DNA of 64,000 bases, from contig NZ_CP009747.1 in assembly GCF_000800255.1 (NCBI RefSeq), positions 2,790,001-2,854,000 on the forward strand, given 5' to 3'. Made by a program: the position numbers and the translations under genes. Below the pieces are notes generated by a model. It saw nothing but the letters and a program-made list of their open reading frames with translations. It had not been told where the DNA came from and did not search any database. The DNA comes from Pseudomonas parafulva (GTDB lineage: Bacteria; Pseudomonadota; Gammaproteobacteria; Pseudomonadales; Pseudomonadaceae). This document shows positions 8,500-17,219 of this stretch, piece after piece (position 1 is the stretch's first letter; every line of letters begins with the position of its first letter).

Positions 8500-9924
8500 A
8501 TGGATGACCTCACTGATACCGGCCTAGCCACCCGACCGGCCTGGGAGCTGGCGGCCGAAATCCGCGCCGGGCATCTGTCCGCACGTGAACTGACGCAGGC
8601 GTGCCTGGCACAACTGGAGCACTACAACCCAACGCTCAATGCACTGGTCACAGTGGATGCGCAAGGCGCACTCGAGCGCGCCGAGGCCGCCGATCAGCGA
8701 CAGGCCAAGGGCGAAGCGCTCGGCGCGCTGCATGGCTTGCCGGTGGCGCACAAAGACTCGTTCCTCACCGCAGGCATGCGCACCACGTGGGGCTCGAAGG
8801 TCTACGCCGAGCATGTCCCCGATCAGGACTCGCTGATCGTGCAGCGCCAGGCCGCCGCCGGCTCGATCCTGCTGGGCAAGAGCAACCTGCCGGAATTCGG
8901 CGCAGGCTCGCAGACCTTCAACGAAGTGTTCGGCGCCACGCGAAACCCTTACGCACCGGAGCTGACCTGTGGCGGCAGCAGCGGCGGATCGGCCGTGGCC
9001 TTGGCCACGGGCATGGTGGCACTGGCAGACGGCACCGACATGGGCGGTTCTCTGAGAAATCCGGCGAGTTTCTGCAACATCGTCGGTCTGCGCCCGTCCA
9101 TCGGTCGGGTGCCGAATGTGCCCAACGCCAACAGCTTCGGCCAACTGACCGTGGCCGGACCCATGGGGCGCTGCGTGGCCGATGTCGCGCTGCTGCTCAG
9201 CGTGATCGCAGGCCAACACCCGCGCGACCCCCTGTCGCTGCAGTCGCACACCCATCCACTGACGACGCTGGCAGAGCACGATTTCAAAGGCGCGCGCATC
9301 GCCTACAGCCCCGACCTGGGCGGGCTGCCAGTCGATCCACAGGTACGCGCCGTCACCGAGGCTGGCGTGCGACGCCTGGACGAGCTGGGCTGCACGGTCG
9401 AACTGGCAGAGCCCGACTTCACAGGCGGCGCACGGGCCTTCCAGGTCTTGCGCGCGCTCACCTATGCCGGCGGCTATGCCGACCTTCTGCAGGGCAATCG
9501 CCACCTGCTCAAGGACACCGTGATCTGGAACATCGAGCAGGCCAGCACCTTCACGGCCCAGGATGTGATGGACGCCGAAGCAGTCCGTGCACGGCTGTTC
9601 CGAGAGCTGCAAGCGCTGCTGGAGCGCTTCGACTTCCTGGTCGCTCCGGTCAGTCAGGTGCTGCCCTTCCCGGTCGAACAGCCTTACGTGACACAGATCG
9701 GCGAGCAGCCGATGCAGACCTACATCGACTGGATGAACAGCTGTTCGCTGATCACCCTGACCGGCCACCCGGCCCTGTCGCTGCCCTGCGGCTTCAGTGA
9801 GCAGGGCCTGCCGGTGGGGTTGCAGATCGTCGGCCGCTACCGCGACGAGCAGCGATTGCTGGCGTTCGCGCACGCGCTGGAGTCGATCAACCGTCCCTAC
9901 ACCACTCGCCCGCTGGCGCGTTAA
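8500..9924 (+). CDS. Amidase (amidase-signature family)
   Basis: A 474-residue serine amidase. The catalytic core shows Lys in VAHKDSF, the cis-Ser region in the GGSSGGSAVALATG signature, and GTDMGGSLRNPASFCNIVGLRP, giving the Ser-cisSer-Lys triad. The start at 8500 (MDDLTDTGL) is chosen because GGAG lies 6 nt upstream; the ATG at 8488 overlaps that site. Together with the divergent IclR regulator and the following MFS importer it looks like a small uptake and hydrolysis module for an amide compound. Confidence 0.88.
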   Translation: MDDLTDTGLATRPAWELAAEIRAGHLSARELTQACLAQLEHYNPTLNALVTVDAQGALERAEAADQRQAKGEALGALHGLPVAHKDSFLTAGMRTTWGSKVYAEHVPDQDSLIVQRQAAAGSILLGKSNLPEFGAGSQTFNEVFGATRNPYAPELTCGGSSGGSAVALATGMVALADGTDMGGSLRNPASFCNIVGLRPSIGRVPNVPNANSFGQLTVAGPMGRCVADVALLLSVIAGQHPRDPLSLQSHTHPLTTLAEHDFKGARIAYSPDLGGLPVDPQVRAVTEAGVRRLDELGCTVELAEPDFTGGARAFQVLRALTYAGGYADLLQGNRHLLKDTVIWNIEQASTFTAQDVMDAEAVRARLFRELQALLERFDFLVAPVSQVLPFPVEQPYVTQIGEQPMQTYIDWMNSCSLITLTGHPALSLPCGFSEQGLPVGLQIVGRYRDEQRLLAFAHALESINRPYTTRPLAR

Positions 9925-9991
9925 CCCGCAACGCCGGTACAGCGCGACAGACGCAGAAACCAACACCGGCTTGATTCCTTTTGACAATGCC

Positions 9992-9999
9992 AACAACAA
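9992..9999 (+). promoter_or_regulatory. Candidate Hfq/Crc site upstream of the MFS gene
   Basis: AACAACAA fits AAnAAnAA and lies 17 nt before the MFS start, next to the ribosome binding site AAAGGTAG. This is the usual location of catabolite-repression sites in Pseudomonas uptake genes. Motif-based inference. Confidence 0.5.
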
Positions 10000-10015
10000 A
10001 TCAAAGGTAGCCACG

Positions 10016-11332
10016 ATGTCCAGTTCCAGTACCCCGCGCGCCCAAGCGCAGCCCCGTGCCCGGCAACCCATAAGGGCTGCCGCCGGCTCATTCCTCGGCA
10101 CCCTCATCGAGTGGTTCGACTTCTATATCTATGCAACGGCCTCGGCGCTGATCTTCAGCCACGTGTTCTTTCCAGGCAGCAGCCAACTGGTCGGTACCTT
10201 GTCGTCCTTCGCCACGCTGGCGGTAGGTTTCGTCGCTCGACCGTTAGGCGGCATCATTTTCGGTCACCTGGGTGATCGCTTCGGACGCAAGTACTCGCTG
10301 ATCCTGACGCTGGTGCTGATGGGCGTCTCGACGGTGGGCATCGGCCTGTTGCCCTCCTATGCGCAGGCGGGCTTCTGGGCACCGGTGCTGCTGGTGGGCC
10401 TGCGTATCTTGCAGGGCATTGCCGTGGGGGGCGAATGGGGAGGCGCGGTGCTGCTGGCCAGCGAGCATGCACCGGAGGGCAAGAAGAGCTTCTACGCCTC
10501 GTTCGCCCAGTTGGGCAGCCCGGCGGGGCTGGTGCTGTCGCTGATGGTGTTCCGTTTCATCACCGAGATGCCTGAGGCCGACATGTACGCCTGGGGCTGG
10601 CGACTGCCGTTCATCGGCAGCATCGTGCTGCTGTTGCTGGCGTTCGTGATCCGCCGCGGCGTGCATGAGTCACCTGAGTTCGAGGCGCTGGCCCAGCAGG
10701 GCCAACCGGCGCAATCGCCGGTCAAGACCGTGGTCCGTGATGCCTGGCCATTGATCCTGCTGGTAATGGGTGCCTGCACCATCGGTATCTCGTCGGCCTA
10801 CTTTACCAATACCTTCATGATCGCCTACGCCACCCAATACATGGGCATCAAGAGCTCGGTGATCCTCGAATGCCTGTCGGTGGTCGCACTCGTGCAGCTG
10901 ATCAACCAGCCAATCGCCGCCTGGCTCGCGGACAAAGTGGGTGCAGGTCGCTTCCTGCTGGTGACCTCGGGCATCAGCATACTGGTGCCGTACGTCATGT
11001 TCAGCCTCGTCTCCACCGGACAAGGAACGATGATCATCCTCGGCATCGCGCTGGCCAAGGTGTTTTCCTCGGCGTTCTATGCCGTGATCGCCGGCTACAT
11101 CACCGATGTGTTCCCAGTCGCCCAGCGCTATTCGGGCATTTCGTTGGCCTACCAAGCCTGTGGCGCGCTGATCGGCGGGACCACGCCGATGGTCGGCACC
11201 CTGATTGCCGGGCAGGCGGCAGGCCAATGGTGGCCCCTGGCGGTGTTCTACTCGGCGCTGGCGCTGACGTCGTTCCTCTGTGTAGGGGCACTGACACGTC
11301 GGCGCAGCGTGCTCGCTCCTGCCGCCGCCTGA
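10016..11332 (+). CDS. MFS transporter, metabolite:H+ symporter (MHS) type
   Basis: A 438-residue, 12-helix major facilitator. The start MSSSSTPRAQAQ is preceded by AAAGGTAG. Family signatures are GTLIEWFDFYIYATASALIF, FVARPLGGIIFGHLGDRFGRK between helices 2 and 3, and GIAVGGEWGGAVLLASEHAP in helix 4, typical of the ShiA/ProP/KgtP group that imports organic acids or zwitterions. The gene follows the amidase after 91 bp and probably imports the amidase substrate or a related compound. Confidence 0.88.
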   Translation: MSSSSTPRAQAQPRARQPIRAAAGSFLGTLIEWFDFYIYATASALIFSHVFFPGSSQLVGTLSSFATLAVGFVARPLGGIIFGHLGDRFGRKYSLILTLVLMGVSTVGIGLLPSYAQAGFWAPVLLVGLRILQGIAVGGEWGGAVLLASEHAPEGKKSFYASFAQLGSPAGLVLSLMVFRFITEMPEADMYAWGWRLPFIGSIVLLLLAFVIRRGVHESPEFEALAQQGQPAQSPVKTVVRDAWPLILLVMGACTIGISSAYFTNTFMIAYATQYMGIKSSVILECLSVVALVQLINQPIAAWLADKVGAGRFLLVTSGISILVPYVMFSLVSTGQGTMIILGIALAKVFSSAFYAVIAGYITDVFPVAQRYSGISLAYQACGALIGGTTPMVGTLIAGQAAGQWWPLAVFYSALALTSFLCVGALTRRRSVLAPAAA

Positions 11333-11351
11333 GGCGGCGCAAGCTGTTCCC

Positions 11352-11732
11352 TCAGCCGGCGCGATTTCGCGTGCCGGCATCGCGCACCAGGCGCAGCCCA
11401 GCCAGCACCACGGCGAACACGGCCAGGCTGGCCGTGTACAGCACCAAGGCCGACAGCCCGGCCAGCAGCGCCAGCACGGCCAACCACCAGCCTGCGCGCC
11501 CGCGCAATACCTGGCTGAGCAGCGCCAGCCCCAGCCCCAGCCAGCCGATCCACTGGAAGTGAATCCACAACCCCAGCATCGAGCGCACCTGGCATTGCCA
11601 GTGCGCGGCCGGCACGCTGCACAGGCCCACCCACTGGCTGTCCTCCATCAAGCCGTAGCGCACGCCGTAGCTGGCCGCCAGCCATAACGGCAGCAGCAGC
11701 AACAGGGCAATCACAGGCAGCGAACGACTCAT
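11352..11732 (-). CDS. Hypothetical membrane protein
   Basis: A 126-residue protein starting MSRSLPVIALLLLLPLWLAA, with GGAG placed 8 nt before the ATG. Three to four hydrophobic helices are predicted by eye (about 5-24, 47-65, 72-90, 92-112). Residues 25-46 carry Cys residues (GLCSVPAAHWQCQV) that would lie on one side of the membrane. I do not recognise the family. It converges with the MFS gene, with only 19 bp between them. Confidence 0.65.
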   Translation of the reverse strand: MSRSLPVIALLLLLPLWLAASYGVRYGLMEDSQWVGLCSVPAAHWQCQVRSMLGLWIHFQWIGWLGLGLALLSQVLRGRAGWWLAVLALLAGLSALVLYTASLAVFAVVLAGLRLVRDAGTRNRAG

Positions 11733-11957
11733 GCAAAGCTCCGGGAAAAATGTCATCGGCGCTCAGGATAATCCCCCAGCACCACGGCGCAAGATGCAAT
11801 ACCCTCACCTGCTCAGGATCACAATGACGACCATTGCCGCGCCAGCCACTTTCACGGCAACATCAGCCACCATAAACGATCGCGCGCCAAGCAACTTTGC
11901 CATCATCCTGATGGTCCTAGCTCCACACTGCCTTTGCCGTCTCCTGGGGGACTCTCC

Positions 11958-13256
11958 ATGCTTCGACCGTTGCGCCTCGTCGCCCTGCTGTGCGGCCTGC
12001 TCCTGGCTGCGGCTGCTTCCGCGCGGGACATAGATCCGGCCACCTACGGCTATCCGCTGACCAACCCGTTCGAAGCGACCATCGCCACGACACCGCCGGA
12101 CCAACGTCCGACGCTGCCAAGCGATGACGACATCGACCAATCCGACTACAGCCTGACGCTGCGCCCTGAGCGCGAATTCACGCTGCCGGACAACTTCTGG
12201 CCGGTGAAGAAGCTGCGCTACCGCCTGGCGCGTCAGGATCACAAGGCGCCGCTGGTGTTCATCATCGCAGGCACCGGCGCGCCCTACAGCAGCACCATCA
12301 ACGAATACCTCAAGAAACTGTTCTACCAGGACGGCTACCACGTGGTGCAGTTGTCCTCGCCGACCAGCTGGGACTTCATGAGCGCCGCCTCGCGCTTCGC
12401 CACCCCCGGCGTCAGCCGCGAGGATGCCGAAGACTTGTACCGGGTCATGCAGGCCGTGCGCGCCCAACATCCGCGCCTGCCGATCAGCGACTTCTACCTC
12501 ACCGGCTACAGCCTCGGTGCGCTGGACGCTGCGTTCGTCAGCCACCTAGACGAGACCCGTCGCAGCTTCAATTTCAAGCGCGTGCTGCTGCTCAACCCGC
12601 CGGTGAACCTGTATACCTCGATCAACAACCTCGACAAGATGGTGCAGACTCAGGTCAAAGGCATCGACCGCAGCACCACCTTCTATGAACTGATGCTGGA
12701 AAAGCTCACCCGCTACTTCCAGGACAAGGGCTTCGTCGACCTCAATGACGCCCTGCTGTACGACTTCCAGCAGTCGCGCGAGCACCTGTCCAACGAACAG
12801 ATGGCCATGCTGATCGGTACTTCGTTCCGCTTTTCCGCCGCCGACATCGCCTTCACCTCAGACCTGATCAACCGCCGCGGCCTGATCATTCCTCCGAAGT
12901 TTCCAATCACCGAAAGCACCAGCCTGACGCCGTTCTTCAAGCGCGCCTTGCAGTGCGACTTCGATTGCTACCTGACCGAACAGGTCATTCCCATGTGGCG
13001 AGCGCGCACTGACGGCAACAACCTGCTGCAATTGATCGACCAAGTCAGCCTCTACGCCCTGACCGACTATCTGCGCGATAGCCCCAAGATCGCCGTGATG
13101 CACAACGCCGACGACGTCATTCTCGGCCCCGGCGACATCGGTTTCCTGCGCAAGGTGTTCGGCGATCGCCTGACCCTCTACCCACACGGCGGCCATTGCG
13201 GCAACCTCAACTACCGTGTCAACGCCAAAGACATGCTGGAGTTCTTCCGTGGCTGA
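11958..13256 (+). CDS. Alpha/beta-hydrolase fold periplasmic protein
   Basis: A 432-residue protein with a signal peptide (MLRPLRLVALLCGLLLAAAASARD). The hydrolase features are PLVFIIAGTGAPYSS (oxyanion strand), FYLTGYSLGALDAAF with the nucleophile elbow GYSLG, an Asp in AVMHNADDVILG, and His in YPHGGHCGNL. It therefore looks like an active serine hydrolase, presumably in the periplasm. Orthologs are sometimes labelled serine/threonine kinase, for which I see no motif. Its last 8 bp overlap the GTG start of the MlaA-like gene, so the two are translationally coupled. This hints at a joint role in outer-membrane lipid handling. Confidence 0.75.
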   Translation: MLRPLRLVALLCGLLLAAAASARDIDPATYGYPLTNPFEATIATTPPDQRPTLPSDDDIDQSDYSLTLRPEREFTLPDNFWPVKKLRYRLARQDHKAPLVFIIAGTGAPYSSTINEYLKKLFYQDGYHVVQLSSPTSWDFMSAASRFATPGVSREDAEDLYRVMQAVRAQHPRLPISDFYLTGYSLGALDAAFVSHLDETRRSFNFKRVLLLNPPVNLYTSINNLDKMVQTQVKGIDRSTTFYELMLEKLTRYFQDKGFVDLNDALLYDFQQSREHLSNEQMAMLIGTSFRFSAADIAFTSDLINRRGLIIPPKFPITESTSLTPFFKRALQCDFDCYLTEQVIPMWRARTDGNNLLQLIDQVSLYALTDYLRDSPKIAVMHNADDVILGPGDIGFLRKVFGDRLTLYPHGGHCGNLNYRVNAKDMLEFFRG

Positions 13257-14064
13257 CAGACTCGTACTTGCCCTCGCCCTGCTCATCAGCACCAGCGCCC
13301 TGGCGGCTGAAACCGCCCCGCGCACCAGCGTCATCGAGGCTGACGTGACGGCCGCCCCGACCGTGGAGTCGGACGGCTTCCTCGACCCGATGCGCGAGCT
13401 GAAATTCAACCCTGGCCTCGATCAGCGCGAATTCGAGCGCTCCACCTTGGCCGCGCTCAACGTCTACGACCCACTGGAGTCGATGAACCGGCGCATCTAT
13501 CACTTCAACTACCGCTTCGACCAATGGGTGTTCATTCCAGCCGTCGACGGCTACCGCTACGTGACGCCGCAGTTCGTACGTACCGGCGTAAGCAACTTCT
13601 TCAACAACCTGGGCGATGTACCGAACCTGTTCAACAGCCTGCTGCAACTCAAGGGCAAGCGCTCGGCGGAAATCACTGCGCGGCTAATGTTCAACACCTT
13701 GATCGGTGTGGGCGGGCTGTGGGATCCGGCGACCAAGATGGGGCTGCCGCGCCAGAGCGAGGACTTCGGCCAGACCCTGGGCTTCTACGGCGTCCCTGAA
13801 GGGCCGTACCTCATGCTGCCGATCTTCGGGCCTTCGAACCTGCGCGATACCACGGGCCTGGTGGTGGATTACGTGGGAGAGCGTGAGGCGAATTTCCTCG
13901 ACGTGGCCGAAACCAGCAGCGATCACCCGGAAATCACTTTGCTCAAAGCGATCGACCGACGCTACTCCACCAACTTCCGTTATGGACAGACCAACTCGCC
14001 GTTCGAGTACGAGAAGGTCCGCTACGTCTATACCCAGGCACGCAAGCTGCAAATTGCCGAGTAG
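13249..14064 (+). CDS. MlaA/VacJ-like protein without a lipobox
   Basis: A 271-residue protein that begins at a GTG overlapping the upstream stop. The MlaA/VacJ fold is recognisable from YDPLESMNRRIYHFNYRFD, NFFNNLGDVPNLFNSLLQ, GGLWDPATKMGL and EDFGQTLGFYGVPEGPYL. MlaA removes misplaced phospholipids from the outer leaflet of the outer membrane and is normally a lipoprotein. Here the signal peptide (LVLALALLISTSALAAE) has no Cys, so the product should be a soluble periplasmic or otherwise attached protein. About 35 extra residues separate the signal peptide from the conserved core. Confidence 0.82.
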   Translation: MADRLVLALALLISTSALAAETAPRTSVIEADVTAAPTVESDGFLDPMRELKFNPGLDQREFERSTLAALNVYDPLESMNRRIYHFNYRFDQWVFIPAVDGYRYVTPQFVRTGVSNFFNNLGDVPNLFNSLLQLKGKRSAEITARLMFNTLIGVGGLWDPATKMGLPRQSEDFGQTLGFYGVPEGPYLMLPIFGPSNLRDTTGLVVDYVGEREANFLDVAETSSDHPEITLLKAIDRRYSTNFRYGQTNSPFEYEKVRYVYTQARKLQIAE

Positions 14065-14144
14065 ATCGGCTGCCGCCTACCAGCGACCCACCCCCGCTTA
14101 CCACAGGGGTGGCGTCGCTCTCCAAGATTCGACCCGCTCCCCCC

Positions 14145-15299
14145 TCAGCCCGGCAAACCCAGAAACTGCGACAGCTCACGCCGCTTGGCCAAGGCATCGC
14201 TGCGTCCAAGCTCGATCAATTCACTGCAATAGCTGGCCTCGAACAACAGGTAGCTGAGCACCCCGGCGCCACTGGTTTTGGTCGCCCCTGGTCCGCGCAG
14301 GAACAGGCGCAATGCGGCAGGCAGTTCCCGTCGGTGACGTGCGGCTATCTCGTCCAGCGGTTGGCTGGGCGCCACTACCAATACCTCGATGGGCGCCAGC
14401 CCCAGACGCCGGCCCTCCACATGGCTCGGTATCAGATGGCTCAGGTGATTGAGTCGCTGCAGCAGCTCGATGTCGTCTTCCAGACTATCGATGAAGGTGC
14501 TGTTGAGCAGGTGCGCGCCAATTTGCGCCAGGCTCGGCTGTCGACCACTGAACACCCGCGCGCGCTGCACCGGCGACACCGGGCGCTGAGGGTTACCGCT
14601 GACGCCCACCACCAGGACGCGGCTGGCCCCCAGATGCAGCGCCGGGCTGATCGGCGCCGACTGACGAACAGCGCCATCCCCGTAGTACTCGTCGCCCAGG
14701 CGCACCGGCGCGAACAGTAACGGGATCGCCGAACTGGCCAGCAGGTGCTCGACGCTCAGGGCCGTGGGCACGCCAATACGCCGATGCCGCAGCCACGGCT
14801 CGATCGCGCCACGGCCCTGGTAAAAGGTCACCGCCTGGCCCGACTGGTAACCGAAGGCGGTAATCGCTACTGCACGCAATTGCTCGCTGTCGAGGGCGCG
14901 ACCGATACCGTCCAGATCCAGATGCGCGCGCAGCAGCGTACGCAGGGGACTGCTGTCGAGCAGCGCCACGGGGCTTTGCCGGCCGAGGCCGAGCAGGCCG
15001 TGGCCAATGAAGCGACTGGCCTGGCGGATGACCCCGGGCCAGTCGCTGCGCAGCACCAGGTGACTGCGAAAATGTTGCCAGAAGCGGGTCAGGCGCTGCA
15101 CCGAATCGCCGAAATGCGTGGCCCCGCTGGCCAAGGTCACAGCGTTGATAGCCCCGGCCGAGGTGCCGACGATGACCGGGAAGGGATTGGCCGCACCCAC
15201 CGGCAGCAGTTCGGCGATACCGGCCAGCACGCCGACCTGATAAGCGGCGCGGGCGCCGCCGCCTGAAAGGATCAGCCCGGTGACGGGAGGTGCGGCCAT
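14145..15299 (-). CDS. Patatin-like phospholipase family protein
   Basis: A 384-residue protein with the full patatin catalytic layout: oxyanion loop GLILSGGGARAAYQVGVLAG at residue 8, nucleophile elbow GTSAGAINA near residue 45, and the Asp of the dyad in YYGDGAVRQSAPISPALHLG. There is no signal peptide or beta-barrel domain, so it is probably a cytoplasmic or inner-membrane-associated lipid acyl hydrolase. It lies 24 bp downstream of lpxL on the same strand and may be cotranscribed with it. Confidence 0.88.
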   Translation of the reverse strand: MAAPPVTGLILSGGGARAAYQVGVLAGIAELLPVGAANPFPVIVGTSAGAINAVTLASGATHFGDSVQRLTRFWQHFRSHLVLRSDWPGVIRQASRFIGHGLLGLGRQSPVALLDSSPLRTLLRAHLDLDGIGRALDSEQLRAVAITAFGYQSGQAVTFYQGRGAIEPWLRHRRIGVPTALSVEHLLASSAIPLLFAPVRLGDEYYGDGAVRQSAPISPALHLGASRVLVVGVSGNPQRPVSPVQRARVFSGRQPSLAQIGAHLLNSTFIDSLEDDIELLQRLNHLSHLIPSHVEGRRLGLAPIEVLVVAPSQPLDEIAARHRRELPAALRLFLRGPGATKTSGAGVLSYLLFEASYCSELIELGRSDALAKRRELSQFLGLPG

Positions 15300-15323
15300 G
15301 GATACCTTCCTGGTTATCGGGAG

Positions 15324-16259
15324 TCAGCGTTTCTTTTTCTCGTACAAGCGCGGGGCGCCTTCGGGACGCGACTTGAAGCGCCGATGGGCCCACAAGTACT
15401 GCTGCGGGCATTCACGTAACACAGACTCGACCCACTGGTTGATGCGCAGGCAGTCGGCCTCTTCGGTCTCGCCTGGGAAGTCCTCCAGCGGCGGATGCAC
15501 CACCAACCGATAGCCGCTGCCATCTTCCAGGCGTTTCTGAGTGAAGGGGATCACCCGTGCCTTGCCCAGCCGGGCGAACTTGGTGGTGGCGGTAACGGTG
15601 GCAGCGGGGATGCCGAACAGCGGCACGAACAGGCTTTGCTTGGTGCCGTAGTCCTGGTCCGGCGCATACCAGATCGCCCGCCCACTGCGCAGCAGCTTGA
15701 GCATGCCGCGTACGTCTTCGCGCTCGACCGCCAGGGAATCGAGGTTGTGCCGCTCGCGACCGCTGCGCTGGATGAAGTCGAACACCGGGTTGCCGTGCTC
15801 GCGGTACATGCCATCGATGGTGTGGGCCTGGCCCAGCAGCGCCGCGCCGATCTCAAGCGTGGTGAAGTGCACCGCCATGAGGATGGCGCCCTGCCCGTCC
15901 TGCTGGGCCGCCTGCAGATGCTCGAGCCCTTCGATGTGGGCCAGCCGCGCCAGTCTTTCTTTGGGCCACCACCAGCTCATGGCCATCTCGAAGAAGGCGA
16001 TGCCCGTGGAAGCGAAATTGTCTTTCAACAGCTGGCGCCGTTCGTCGCTGGACAGCTCTGGAAAGCACAGCTCCAAATTGCGCGCCGCAATGCGCCGGCG
16101 CTCGCCGGCCACGCGATACATCAGCGCGCCCAACAGGCTGCCCAGCCCCAGCAGGGCTCGATATGGCAACTGCACCACCAGCCACAGCAGGCCAAGGCCC
16201 AACCACAGGGCCCAGAAACGTGGGTGAAGGAAATAGGGACGAAACCGCGGACGATCCAT
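15324..16259 (-). CDS. lpxL: Lipid A biosynthesis lauroyl acyltransferase (LpxL/HtrB)
   Basis: A 311-residue inner-membrane acyltransferase with one N-terminal helix (FWALWLGLGLLWLVVQLPYR). It has the HX4E catalytic motif in AVHFTTLEIG and the downstream DGMYREHGNPVFDFIQRSGRER and YAPDQDYG blocks of the LpxL/LpxM family. It transfers a secondary acyl chain to Kdo-lipid A or its precursor. The position divergent from minC matches htrB1 of P. aeruginosa as remembered. The upstream 111 bp is shared with minC. Confidence 0.9.
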   Translation of the reverse strand: MDRPRFRPYFLHPRFWALWLGLGLLWLVVQLPYRALLGLGSLLGALMYRVAGERRRIAARNLELCFPELSSDERRQLLKDNFASTGIAFFEMAMSWWWPKERLARLAHIEGLEHLQAAQQDGQGAILMAVHFTTLEIGAALLGQAHTIDGMYREHGNPVFDFIQRSGRERHNLDSLAVEREDVRGMLKLLRSGRAIWYAPDQDYGTKQSLFVPLFGIPAATVTATTKFARLGKARVIPFTQKRLEDGSGYRLVVHPPLEDFPGETEEADCLRINQWVESVLRECPQQYLWAHRRFKSRPEGAPRLYEKKKR

Positions 16260-16370
16260 TGAAGCTTCCGGTAAGACAAAGGCCCGGCATTCTACAACCT
16301 TTGGCCGCAGGTTGCGGCCAATCGGTCTTATCGCTATAAGTCAGGGCACTTTTTCCGTTACAAGTCGTCT

Positions 16371-17126
16371 ATGCAGACCATGAGCCTCAACCAGACACCC
16401 GACTCCGCCAACGTGTTCCAGCTCAAGGGCAGCATGCTCGCCATCACAGTGCTGGAACTGGCGCGCAACGACCTCCAGGCCCTCGACCGCCAATTGGCGG
16501 CGAAGGTCGCGCAGGCCCCCAATTTCTTCAGCAACACACCGCTGGTCCTGGCGCTGGACAAGCTGCCAGCCGACGAAGGCGCGATCGATCTGCCCGGACT
16601 GATGCGCATCTGCCGTCACCACGGCCTGCGCACCTTGGCCATTCGTGCCAGCCGCATCGAGGATATCGCCGCCGCGATTGCCATCGACCTGCCGGTGCTG
16701 CCGCCCTCCGGGGCCCGTGAACGGCCATTGGAGCCGGAACCGGAAGTGAAGAAGCCAGAGCCCGCTCCCGCGCCGCCGCCTGCCGAACCGGAGGTGCGCC
16801 CCACGCGCATCATTACCAGCCCAGTGCGCGGTGGACAGCAGATCTACGCACAGGGCGGCGATCTGGTGGTGACCGCTTCGGTCAGCCCGGGTGCGGAACT
16901 TCTCGCCGATGGCAACATCCATGTCTACGGCGCCATGCGTGGCCGCGCATTGGCCGGTATCAAAGGTAATACCCGCGCCAGGATCTTCTGCCAGCAGATG
17001 ACCGCCGAAATGGTCTCCATCGCCGGTCAATACAAGGTCTGCGAGGACCTGCGCCGCGATCCGCTGTGGGGTTCGGGCGTGCAGGTGAGCCTGGTCGGCG
17101 ACGTGTTGAACATCACCCGTCTTTAA
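16371..17126 (+). CDS. minC: Septum site-determining protein MinC
   Basis: A 251-residue inhibitor of FtsZ ring assembly. The N-terminal FtsZ-binding domain ([20 protein letters not shown] onward) is joined by a Pro/Glu/Ala-rich linker at about 120-142 to the C-terminal beta-helix domain ([38 protein letters not shown]). That domain dimerises and binds MinD. The ATG at 16371 or the one at 16380 could start; neither has a strong ribosome binding site. First gene of minCDE, with a 93-bp gap to minD that contains a hairpin. Confidence 0.95.
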   Translation: MQTMSLNQTPDSANVFQLKGSMLAITVLELARNDLQALDRQLAAKVAQAPNFFSNTPLVLALDKLPADEGAIDLPGLMRICRHHGLRTLAIRASRIEDIAAAIAIDLPVLPPSGARERPLEPEPEVKKPEPAPAPPPAEPEVRPTRIITSPVRGGQQIYAQGGDLVVTASVSPGAELLADGNIHVYGAMRGRALAGIKGNTRARIFCQQMTAEMVSIAGQYKVCEDLRRDPLWGSGVQVSLVGDVLNITRL

Positions 17127-17181
17127 CGGATACTGCCGCCATTTTAAGCGCAACTTTTCCCGTTGCCTTTTTTGCATTTGC

Positions 17182-17205
17182 TGGGACTTAGGGTCCCATT
17201 TATTT
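17182..17205 (+). terminator. Small hairpin with T-rich tail between minC and minD
   Basis: TGGGAC-TTAGG-GTCCCA followed by TTTATTT, directly before the minD ribosome binding site (AGGGG at 17206-17210). The short 6-bp stem suggests partial attenuation or an mRNA processing or stability element rather than full termination. Confidence 0.4.
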
Positions 17206-17219
17206 AGGGGTGAAACACC

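Noticed and set aside
8524..10107. 527-codon open frame antisense to the amidase
   Set aside because: Shadow frame; the amidase has all catalytic motifs and a ribosome binding site.
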